From Gammaproteobacteria bacterium (GTDB lineage: Bacteria; Pseudomonadota; Gammaproteobacteria; SZUA-140), in contig WFNO01000093.1 in assembly GCA_015488555.1 (NCBI GenBank), positions 1-55,416 on the forward strand: DNA of 55,416 nucleotides, in the 5' to 3' direction. The number at the start of each line of letters is the position of its first letter. The stretch's first letter is position 1. Made by a program: the position numbers and the translations under genes. The notes under the pieces are model-generated. The model was not told the DNA's origin. It searched no databases and saw nothing but the letters and a program-made list of their open reading frames with translations. Of this stretch, positions 39,601 to 51,600 are shown in pieces.

Positions 39601-42600
39601 CTCCTTCACCAGCCGGTTGCTCTTGGGCTTGCCGCTGGTCTTGCCGTCCAGGTCCGGTGCGGCATTGGCAGCCACGTCTTCCGCGCGCACCGGCGTGCTG
39701 CGGGCCTCCAGCAGGCCGCGGCCCACGGTGAAGTCACCGAAATCGATCAGCACCCCGTCTTCGCTCCGGGCGTCCTCCACCAGGCCGACGAAATCGGAGA
39801 AACTTTTGATGGCGTCGATGGCCTGCTCCATGGCCTGGAACTGGGCCGGCGGCAGGCGCAGGCGCGCCAGGTCCAGGAGACGCAGCTCGGCCACGCCCAG
39901 GTCCACCTCCAGGGTCAGCAGATCGACAGCCTGGCGCACCAGGGTGTCGGGGCCGATGATGCCTCCCACCTCGTCCACGATGGGTGCCATGAAGCCACCG
40001 ATGACATCGCCCAGATCCAGGGTCACGTCCTCAAACACCACGTCCGGCGCGCCACCCACCTCGAAGGCGGAACCGCCCCCGCTGCGGTAGACCACGTTCA
40101 GGAAGTTCTGGTCGTAACGCAACACGGCCTCGATGCGGGGCAGGGCAATGTCGGCCGCGGCGATGTCCACGGTGACGCCCAGGTCGATGTTGGCCCCGGC
40201 GCTCAGCCCCGCCACCGCCGCCAGGGATTCCCGCCCGGCGCTCCAGCGGCCGTCACCACCGCCGTCCTGCAGGTCCAGGCTGATGGTGCCGGACAGGCCG
40301 CTGGGCCCGTCGCCGTCGTCCAGCTCCCGCAATTGGGCCTCGAGAAAGCCCAGTTGCGCGGTGAAGGCCGCTCCCGGAGTCAGTTCGGCCGCGAGATCCA
40401 GGCGGAATTCCTCGCCGCCCCGGGTGACGCCGGTGGTGTCCAGGAAGACACCGGCGCCGGCATCGAAACCGAATCCCAGGCCGAAGACATAATCGAGAGT
40501 GAAATCGATGGCGCTGGCATCGCTGCTCTTCAGCCCCAGTCCCGGGGCGCTGGCCTCGAAACTCAGCGGGATGCGTTCATCGAAGATGTTGTCCGCGACG
40601 AGCACGTTGAACTGGATGGTGCCGCCTGACACCGTGAACTGGATGTCATCGGGTCCCGTCACGGCACGATACAAGGGCTCGCCCCGGGCGTCGAACAGGG
40701 GCCGGCCGCCGGCATCGGTCTCCGGTACCTGCAACAGGTCGCCGATGCCCTCGTAGAGCGCGGTGCGCACCAGGTCGATGATGCGCTCCGAGGTGGACTG
40801 GCCGTTGCGATAGGCATCGAAGAGGGTCGCTCCCAGGCCACCGCTGGCATAGCGGCTGTCGGCGCTGTCGAGGTCGAAGACACCCCCGGACATGCCCGCG
40901 GAGAGATCCGCGATACCCAGCACCCCGGCGCGCAGGGTTTCGTCCACGAAAGCGGCGGCCTCTTCCAGTTTGTCCCCCACCAGGGGCAGGCCCATCTGCG
41001 CGAAACGCGACGACAGCCCGGCCTGGATGCCGCTGAACATGTCCTCCAGTCCGATCAGCACCCGGCCGGGATCGTCGATGAGCGCGAAGAGGTCGAAGGC
41101 CGGTAGCAGCGCGGGCACCGCGCGCTGGACGTCGCTCAGACCGTTTTCATCGAAGTCGAGCCGCAGCGCCAGGGCGTTGTCGGCCACCCCGTCGTTGTCG
41201 AGATCCGCCGTACTGCCGCCCAGGGGCAGGTTTTCCAGGGGAAAGTACAACGGCAGCGTCAGCTCCGCACCGCCGCTGACGTCGAGCACCAGTTGATCGG
41301 CGAACTCCGCCAGCGCATAGCGGTTGTCATCGTCACCGTCCCCGGCGAGACCGGCGCGCGCGGCGAGGTTCAAACGGCCCTCGCCGCCGGCGGCGAACAG
41401 GCCCACCTCGATGCGCTCGCCGTCGTCCAGGGGATTGGGAATGCCGATGGCCGTCTTGAAGGACAAGGGCCCCTGGTTGGCGATGTCGAGGGAGAATTCC
41501 AGGCCGCTGTCGTCATCGAACAACAGGGACGGATTCCGGACATCGCTCAGGTCGAAGGTGACGCCGAAGTCCAGCGCCGCAGAGGCGGCGACATCGATGC
41601 GGGCCTCGCTCCCCACCGCCAGGTCCAGGGGCAGGCTGTCGTACTCGTCCAGATAGGCGCCCAGATCCACGGCCAGATCCAGCCGGCTCTCGAAATCGGC
41701 CGCCAGGGACAGGTCGAAGACGAAGCTGGAATCCTCGTATTTCAACACCACCGGATCGGCCGCATCCTCGGACAGGCCCAGCAGGTCCTTGAGTTTCTGG
41801 TTCACCGCGGCCTCGAACCCACCCAGGTCCGTCGCCGCGGCACGCGCTTCCTTGAAGATACTGCGCAGGAGCGTGATGAAATCGGTATTCAACCGATCTT
41901 CGCCCACCACCATCTCGGGGGGTTGCGCCTGATTCTCGAAAATGACCCGCCACGGATCGTCCGGGCTGCCCTGGCCGCCCACCACCCGGGCGTCGGACCA
42001 GAGTTCCTGCAGCGCGGCCTCCAGGGCGGCGCCATCGGCATCGAAGGACACTTCCACCGCATCCGTACCATTCCCCAGGGTGAACACCCCGCCCGAGCCG
42101 TTGTGCCAGATCTCAAGCCCGGCCCGACTCGCGGGGCTGCCGCCGTCGTCGTAGTCGATGGTGGCGCGGTTCAGCGACACCGTGGCCCCTTCCGTAGCCA
42201 GGAGCTGGGCGACGCTGCGCTCCACCAGGGGCATGCGCTTGTAGATCAGACCCTGCTCGTCGGCCGCCGTCTCGGGATCGTCCAGGGGGCGGCCGGCCAG
42301 CTCGTCCAGGCCGTATTCGATGACGTCGAGCAGGTCCTCCAGGGAGAAACCGTTGAAGCGCATGAGATCGCCGAGATTGCCGCTGGTGGGAAACAGGGAG
42401 GAGAGCTGCAACAAGAGCTGCGCGAAATCCCCGGGCGCGGGCAGACCCAGATCGGCGCCGGCATAGAGTTCCACCGGACGAAACTCCAGCCCGGACAGCG
42501 GGGTGCTCAGATTCAGCGGCAGGCGCACCGCGAAACCGGTATCGGGACCGAGTCCGCGCAGCACCGCATCGGCAGGCAGCGAAGCGCTGAAATCGGTGAA

Positions 42601-45600
42601 CCGCCCCTGGAGTCCCATGAAGGCACCGCTGGTGAACCCCAGCACGGCGTCGTCCAGGTCGAGACGCAGGGGACCGAGAGCGACCGAACCCGAGAAAGTG
42701 TTCCAGATCCTGCCGTCACCGGCATCGGCGGCGATCTCCCGATCCACGGTGATCACGGACCGGTCGGCCAGGGCGTCGTAGGCGATCGCCGTGATCTCGT
42801 AGAGGCCGTTGTTGCCGCCGGAACCGGACAGCCAGAAGCGCTCGCCCACCGCGAATTGCCGGCCCGCGTCGCCGGCGACGGTGAAGCGGTCCCCCTGGTG
42901 TTCGGCGCCGGCGATGGCCACCCGGGTCCCGTCGGCCGCCACGGCCTCGCCCAGCGAGCCGCTCTGGCGCTGCAGATCGTTGCGCACCCACAGGGTGGTG
43001 CGGTCCGCCATGGAATCGTATTCCACGCGGTCCACGATGTAGCCCCCGTCGTTGTCCGCCGAACCCTCGATGGTCATGTATTCGCCGGCCTGGAACGACG
43101 CCGACCGGTCGCCCGCCAGATACAGGGCCTGCCCCGCCTGTTCCACGGCCAGTACCGGCAAGGGGGCCTCGCCCAGGCGGAGATCCACCCGCACGCCGGG
43201 ATCCACGGCGAAGAAAGCGCCCGCTTCGAGGCCGAACTCGAAATCGAGGCTGAGGCCGGCGCTCAAGACCAGCTCCGGCAGCTCGCCCCGCAGGCCGAAG
43301 GCACCGAGATCCAGCCCCGAGCCCAGGAAGCTGTCCGGCAGCTGGATACGGCCGGGATCGAGGGTGACGAGGCGCTGGAAGCTGCCCAGCTCCAGGCGGG
43401 CCTGATAGCGCGTGCCGGTGCTGTCCAGGATCTTCACGCCGAGTCCGGCCAGGGCGGCCTCATCGACCTCGTTGCTGTCGCTGGGAAAGAGACCGGCGAT
43501 CGCAGCCACTCGGTCACGGATTTCACCGGCCACGGCATCCTGCTCGATTCCCAGCCACTGGCCCACCGTCTGAGCGGTGAAGGGCAGGGTCTGATCGAAC
43601 AGATCGGCGATCTCCCCCGCGAAACCGTCCGCCAGCCAGCCCTGGAAACCGCCCTCCAGCCCCTGCCGCAGCAGCCCGGCATCGCCCTCCTGCAGGGTCA
43701 GGGCCGCGCCCGCGACCGGCAGCCCGTCCAGCGGGCCGTCGAAACCCGCGGGCAGGAGGCGCACCCCCGGCGCCAGGCCGGCCTCCATCAGGCCGCTGCC
43801 GTGCCCCAGCCCCAGGGCATGGCCGATTTCGTGCATGGCCACGGTGAGCAGGTCGATGCGCCCGGCCGCCGGCCCGGCCGGATCCGCCCGCAGGCTGCCG
43901 TCCGCCCGGCGCACGAACTCCTCGTCCTGCACCGGCGTGGGATCGATGAACCAGCCGACGCCGGCCGCCGTGGCATCGATGGTGATGACCTGACGTCCCG
44001 TCTGGCCACCAATCTGGCCCAGGGCATCGCCCGGCAGATCCGCGACGCCGAAGCGGTAACCTTCCAGGAAGGGCTCACCGTCCCGTGCCGGCAGCGCCGC
44101 CAGCCAGCGTTGCAGGGCTGCCGCCGCCGCGGCCCGCAGCTCGGTCTCCGTCAGCGTCTCGACCGCCCCGGCCGCGCGGACCTCGTCGGCGGCACGCAAC
44201 AGATAGGGGGTGATGGGCAGCGGCGAGAACAGGGCCTCCCAACTGCTCTCGCGGTCCGTTTCCTGCCGCATCTCCACGCCATTCTTCCCCGCAATGTCCC
44301 CGGTGGAGAGCGTCACGCTGCTGGCAGGGTCGTTCTCGTCGCCGACCCAGAAGAAGTCGTCCTTACCGTCGCCGTTGGTATCCTTCGACTGCACCGCCTC
44401 CGTGACGGCGGAGAAGTCCAGCACGTCGTTGCCACCACCGGTCACCACCACGTCCTGGCCCCAGTCGTCGGCGAAGAAGAAGATGTTGTCGCCGCCGTCG
44501 CCCACCAGCAGGTCGTCGCCGTCGCCGCCGGCGAGGTTCTGGATGTTGCTCAGGAAAGCGGCATCGTCCGGAATGTCGGGCAGGGCGCCATTGGCGGGCG
44601 GGATGAAGCCGTCACCCGCCAGCCACGACCGGCCGTCCGCCAGGGAGATCACCACCCCTTGGCTGGCACCCTCATAGCTCACGGTATTGCCGCTGCCGCC
44701 GTAGACCGCGACGCCGGCGGCATCGCCGCCTCCATCGACCACGTCCCTGCCACCGGCGGTGAGCACGAAGGTGTTGTCCTTGACTGCGCTGCCCGTCAGT
44801 TCGTCGTCGCCGAGACTGCCGGCGACCGTGGTGACGTTGGTGACCGCCAGGGACGCGGTGGGCAGCGCCCAGCCGAACCATTCGTCGAGCACGCTCTCCA
44901 GCCCTCCCAGGCGATTGCCCAACACCCCCTCGGCGGTACCGTAATCGGCCACGATGCTGGGCGTGGCGAAGAGCCCGTCGAGCACCTCGGCCGAAGGCAG
45001 CAGCACCTCCTCCCACACCCCCAGATCGGTGCGCACCCCCGCGGAGGCGGGTGGCGCCGTGTCGAAGAACTCGCTGTAGTCGAGGACGATCTCGCCGCCG
45101 GCGGTGGTGCTGAGCGTCCCCTGGAGGCGGGCGCCGTTGACGAAGCGCACGGTGTTGGTCCCCTCGCCGCCGATGATGTTCTCGATGTCGTTGGCGACGA
45201 GATAATTGAGCCCCTTGCCGAAGGGGGCCAGCGGCGGCCGGGTCTTGTCGTCCAGCAGGGTGTCGGTGACGATGACGATGTTGGTGCCCACGTCGATGCC
45301 GTGACTGACGCGCACATTGTCCGCGCTGCGGTCGCCGAAGCCGAGGAACAGGTCGCGGAAGGTCTGCACGTTCTCCGTGGTGACCTCGAAGATGGTGATG
45401 TCGAGATCGGTCTGCACCCCCGACAGGTCCAGGGTGTCGTAGCCCTCGGGAAAGGCGGCCCCGCCCAGGATCAGGTCGGGCGTCTCCAGAATCGCCGCCA
45501 GCCCCCAGACACCCTCGAAGCGGTAGGTGTCGGCCCCGCCCTTGCCCAGCAGCAGGTGCAGCCCCGGCGCCACCGTGGGCAGACGTTCCACCACCAGGCG

Positions 45601-48600
45601 GTTGGCGAACTTGGTGACGGCGTTCTTCTCGCCCTTCACGCCGGCGCCATCGAACAGGGTCTCCAGCGGATTGCCGCCCACGCTGAAATAGTTGCGGGCA
45701 GTCACGAGATTGCCCAGCAAGCCCTGGCTCATGGCCTTGGCCGTTTCCCCCGCCTGGCCCCGCAGGCTGTCGGCGCTGAAGCCCTGGGGCGGCCGCAGGC
45801 CGCCGGCACCCTCGCCCAGCAGCAGGTTCAGGCCCGCGCCGTATTCGATGGCGGTCATGTTCTCGATGGCACCGTCGAACTGGGGCAGAGCAGGCCCGCT
45901 GCCGAAGCCGCCCAGGAAGGAATCGCCCAGATTGGCGAAGTTGGCCAGGCCGCCGAGGGTGCGCTTGGGCTTGAGCAGATCGAACAGGCCCGTATAGTCC
46001 AGGGTGTTGACCACCGTGGCGCTGGGAAACTGGAAATTGATGGCGTCCTGGGGCTTGGCCAGGGTCGATGCCAGCACCTCCAGGGGGTTACGCAGTCCGG
46101 TGCTGCCGATGAGCTTGCCGGCAAAGCGGGTGCCGGCGTCGATGGCGAAGGTGTTCACGTCCCCGCCGCCATAGATCACCGTGTTGGCATCCACCCGGGT
46201 GAAAGTGAGCTTGGCGAACTCCCGCTCGGGGAAGATCAGTTTGCCGATCACCTCGGCCACGTCGCCGAACTCGCTCACATCCTCGATGAGGGAAGGCCCG
46301 GCGATGCGGCTCACCGTGAGCGTGGTGGCCTTGGTCTTGTCGTCCGTGGCGAATTCGAACTTCAGGGGCTGGCTGACATTGCGGAAATCGAGCACCAGTT
46401 TGTGGGGCGCCACATAGGTGGCCGCTTGCGGGTTCAAGGACAGGTCGCCGGCCGCCGTGTCCAGGACCGCGAGCCGCTGCCCCGCGGCCCTCAGCTCCTC
46501 CACGGCCCCGGCGACATCGCCGCGCACCAGCAGGGTGTCCTGCGTGTCGTCCCAGCCGGTAATGGTGATCAGTCCGCCGGGGTTGTAGAGAAAACCGCCG
46601 GCCTTGGGCTTGCTCACCTTGTCTTTGCTGCCCGCCACGTTCTGCTTGAGGGTGAGCCAGGTCTGGTCCTTGGCGGCGTCGTAGCGCACCGTGTCGATGG
46701 TGTAGGACCCGTCGTTGGCGCCGCCCGCGGAAGCCGTGACCACCACCTTGTCGCCGCTCTGGTAGGCATCGCGACGGTCGCCGGCGACCACGAACGCGGA
46801 CTTCGAGGTGGCCGCCAGCAGGGCATCGGCACGGGCCAGGGCCAGGCCGCCGCCGGCGGCGCCGGCCGGCAGGCCCTCTTCCAATGTCAGCGTCGTGTCG
46901 GTACCGTCCGAGGTGCTGTCCGCCACCGTGTAGAGGCCGTCCTTGCCGCCGGCGGTGATGACGAGGCGGGTGCCGGCTGCGAATTCGCCGGCGCGGTTGC
47001 CCGCGATGGTGACCGTATCGCCGCCGGCATCGGCGCCCACCACGGCATAGGCCGCGTTCAGCTTGGCGGCGCCGAAGTCGTCGTCCAGGGCCTCGGCCAC
47101 CGTGACCCAGGTGGTGTCGGTCGCGTCGTCAAAGCGCACCGCCTCGAAGGTCAGCGCCTGCCCGGCAGCGCCGGTCTCGACCGTGAGCGCGACGCCCGCC
47201 TTGAAAAAGGCGGTCTGGTCACCGTCGAGTTTCAGCAGGTCGTGACCGCGGTCGAAATCCCCCGTGCTCAGCGTGCGCTGCAGCATGGTGGCATTTCCCA
47301 CGGCGCTCTTGTCCGCATCATCCAGCTTGGCCACCTCGATGTCGTAGCCGACGCTGGTGTCTTTGACTTTCTTCGCCACCAGCTCGACGCCTTTGAGGGT
47401 GAACGCCTGGCCGGCCTCGAGCACCTGACCCAGCCGCGCGGCCCCCTCGATGCTGATTCGGTCCGTGTCCTCGTCGATTTCCGTGACCTTGATGTCGTCG
47501 AGCGCAAATTCCAGGGTGAAGGCCATGGCCTGGATGTCGCTGTCCAGGGCCTCGATCACCGTCAGGCTGGTCAGTCCGCGATCTTCATCATAGGTCAGTT
47601 CTTCGATCTGGAATGCCCGCGTGGAAGACGAGCTGCCCTGATCCAGGGTGAAGGTCAGGGATTCACCGGCATTCACCAGCCCCCTGAGATCCCAGCGCAG
47701 GCGCACCTGGTCATGGCCCGCGTCCTGGCCGGCCAGGGTCAGATCGAAGACCAGCTCGCCGGAGTTCAGGGCCGGATCCAGGGCCTCGGCCACCTCGATG
47801 CGGGTCACGTCGTTGCGCCGCGGATCCAGCATGGTGCTGGTGTCGATCTCCAGCGCGCGGTCGGTATTGTTCCAGGCGGTCACCACGTCGGGCTCCCGCG
47901 CGGCGAACTTCTTCAATCCCCAGTCGTTGCCGAAGACGAAGGTATTGTCGGCGTCCGAGGCCACGATGCGCTCGATGTTCGCCAGCCCCGTCGGGGCCTG
48001 GCCTTCGCGCACGGTGGTCACCTCGGCGGCGGGATCGGCACCGGTCAGGCCGTCGGTGATCACCTGGATCTCGCCGATGTCCCGCTTGTCGGGACGGTCG
48101 AAGGCGATCTCGAAGGTCCCGGCATCGACGACCCCCACCGTCACGTCATAGGCGGCCCGGAAGCGCGCCAGCGGGCCGTCTCCGCGCAGGGACTCCAGGG
48201 CCTGCCGGATATTGGCGGCGGTGGCATCGTCATCGGCGGCGTCATAGGCAATGGCCGCGGTCTGCCGGCCCTCCAGCACCAGTTTGAAGTCGCCGCCGTC
48301 GGTGCCCGTGAAGCGGATCCGCTGCACCTCGTTGATGGCGGCTCCCTGGGTCAGGGTGCTCACCCTGGCGGCCGGCACGGCATCGTTACCGTCGCGCAGC
48401 TTCGAGGCGTCGATGCCCAAGGTCTCGACATCGGTGAAGGCGGGGCGCCGGAAGAGCACGTCGAAGGCATTGAGTTCGCTGCCGGCGGGCGAGACCTCCA
48501 CCGCCCCCGGCCCCAACGACGGTAATGCGTTCAAGGCAGCGGCGATATCGGCCGCCGTCTGATCGGGATCACGGTCCAGGTTGATGTCGCCCGTGACCTC

Positions 48601-51600
48601 GGAGACCGTACCCCCCTCCCGGGAGACGTAAGTGAGTTTGAAGCTGCCGCTGACCGCCTCGCCCAGGTGGATGCGTTGCACTTCATTCTGGTTGTCGATG
48701 CGCTCCACGGCCAGGCGGTCGCTGCCGCCCACTTCGCCCGACACCCGGCCACGGGCATACTCGAAGAAACCATCGGGCGGGTCGTAGTCCGCCAGGGTCT
48801 GACCCACCTGCAGTTCGCCGCGGTCGAATACATAGAACAGGGGCTGGCCCACGGCGGAAAAGTCCAGGGTGTCCCGGCCGCCGCCCCGTGATTCGAACAC
48901 GCGGTCCTGGCCCCAGCCGCCGGCGAAGCGGTAGGTGTCATCGCCCGCGCCGCCCCGGAGCAGGTCGTCACCGGCGCCGCCGTCCAGCAGGTCGTCGCCC
49001 TTGCCTCCCTGCAGGGTGTCGTCACCGGCCTCGCCGAACAACTGGTCGTCACCGGCACCGCCGTCGAGGATCTCCCGCCCCTGGCCCGCGTTGTCGCCGC
49101 CATACAAGACGTCGTTGCCGCCACCCCCGTCGAGGCGGTCGCTGCCACCGTCACCGTACAAGACGTCGTCACCGGCACCGCCCTGCAGCGCGTCCGCCGC
49201 CGCCCCCCCGTCGAGGCGGTCGGCACCGGGACCGCCGTTCAACTGCACGGCCTGCGCGAGCAGATCGGAGACAGCGACGACCTCGTCGGCCCGGCTGCCC
49301 ACGATGCGGTCGATGCCCCTGAAACCGCCCTCGATAGCCGGCGCCCGGTTGTCTGTGGATCCATCGCCGTACGCATCCAGCGCAGCGATCTGCAGGGACT
49401 GGAACAGATCCGGTGTGTCGTAATCCGAATAATCGAGGGTGTTGCGCTTGCCCGCGGATTGCTTCGACCGGTCGATGTCGATGGTGCCCGCGATGGCGCC
49501 TCCCCGCAGAAACTCGAAGGTGTTGTCGCCCTGGCCGCCCTTGATCAGGCGGACGTTCTCCGCCCGGATCTCCAGTTCGCTGACGAGGTCGAGATCGCCG
49601 CCGGCCGGCGGCAGGGCGAAGACCCGCAGCCGGTTGTCGGGACCGACCTCGAAACGCAGGTCGCGGGTCACGGCGGAGAAATCCAGGGTGAATGCAGCGG
49701 TGGCGCTGAAGGCGGTGGCCTCACCCTGTTCGTCCACCGCCTCGATGGTCAGGACGCGGCGGCTGCCCGTGCCTTCCAGGTCGAGCCCCCAGTCGTTGCC
49801 GAAGGACAGGGTATACTGGCGCAACAGGACCGGATCGTGAAGCAGGCGGATCTTCTCCACATAGGCGGCGCTGATCTGGTCGTTGCCGGCAGTCAGCAGG
49901 ATACCGCCACTGTTGCTGGCCTCGATTTCGATCTCGATGTCGGCATCGACCCGGCTCAGGTCCAGCACATCCGTGCCGCCGCCGGCCGCCTCCACCACGA
50001 AGTCCTGGCCCCAGCCGCCGGCAAAGACATAGGTGTCGTTGTCGCGGCCGCCCTCCAGGATATCGTCGCCGGTGCCCCCTTCCAGGACATCGTCTCCCCG
50101 GTCGCCATACAGGCGGGTGTCGGCGGCGGCGGAACCCGTGATCCGATCGTCACCCTGGCCGCCGCGGAGTTCCCGGTCGCCGCCGCCGGCCTGCAGCGTG
50201 TCGTCGTTGAGCCCGCCCACGAAGCGCTGGATATTGGCGAAATCCGGCGCGGCGCCGTCGTTCACCGCCGTGGCGGTGCCGGCATCGACGTCCACCACGA
50301 CGCGCCCGCCGAAACCGCCGCCCACGTCGGGCGTGTCGGGCAGCGCGGAATAGCTGAGGGTATTGAATCCGCCGCCACCGTCGATGGTCCCCGACAGGCT
50401 CCCCGGACTCTCCAGGATGAACCTGTCGTCGCCGCCGCCGCCTTTCAGGGCCGCGATGCCGCTGGCCACGAACGTCCTGTCCCCCGCCTCCAGCCGCACC
50501 TCGTTCTGGCCGATGACCGTGAAGGTGATCGCTCCTCCGAAGCCACTCAGATCCAGGGTGTTGGTGCCCTTGCCGCCCAGGATTTGCGCCACCGGCACCT
50601 CGGCATTCACCGTCACGCGGTTGCCGTTGGCGTCCGAGACCACGAGCCGACCGTCGTTCTGCAGGGCGATGCTCAGGTCGGCGCCGACTTTCTTGAAGTC
50701 CAGCACATTGGCACCGGCGCTGTCGGTGTGAACGACGTCATCGCCCCAGTCGTCCTCGAACTCGTAGCGGTCGTCGCCGCCCTCGCCACGCAGGATGTCG
50801 TCACCCCCCAGGCCCTTGAGCACGTCGTTGCCGCCCAGGCCGGTGAGGGTGTCGTTCTGCGGCGTTCCCTCCAGCACCTCACCGCCGGGATTCTGGGCCG
50901 TGACCGCTGCCAGCAGAAAACCATAGTCACTGGCCTCGATGAAGGGATTGGCGGTCTCGATGACGCCGGTGCTTCGCTCCAGCACCCAGTCACCACCGGC
51001 GGCCGTGCCGCCGGTGGCGTCGTCGGAAGCGGCCACGTCCGCCCCGGTCAGCCCGGCCAGGGACTCGATGAACTGCAGGCCCGCTTCGCCCGCCGCCACG
51101 TCGCAGCCATACAGCAGCAGGTCGCCCTGCGGCCCCAGGGCCTGGCCCCAGCCCCGCAGGCGCTCCCCGTACTGGCCCAGGGAGTTGGCGTTGAGCTGGG
51201 CCGTGCCCAGGCGCAGGGCGCCGCTGCTGCCGTGGGAGAGGATGTGCACCGCCGCCAGGTTCTCGTACCGGGCCAGCACTTCGCCGATCTGGTCCACGCC
51301 GTCGCGCGCCGCATCCAGTACCACGATGTGCACCCCGCCCAATGCTAGCTCCGGACCCGACGCCGTTGCAGAATTCATTGTCGGATTCTTGGCCGGATCC
51401 TGAGCCGAATCCGCCACGTCTTGTCCGGCGGGCAAGGCAGGCAGCCCAATCAATATCTGGGTCAATGGTTGCGCAGGCGATGGCAGCAGCGGGGACGCCA
51501 CTTCCTCGGCCGCAAGCGCTTGTATGTCGGTTTCACCGGTGCGGGGCGAATCCTCTTCCCCGGCCGCCTGCAGCACGCCGCTGCGCGCGAGGATCTCGCG

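Noticed and set aside
41293-48525. Very long plus-strand open frame (2,410 codons) opposite the giant gene, with others at 33052-36114 and 37717-40629
   Set aside because: They mirror the GC-rich, Asp/Gly-rich minus-strand coding sequence. Their translations are His/Gln/Ala/Gly/Arg-rich with no domain, and they stop and start at random relative to the domains of the real gene.
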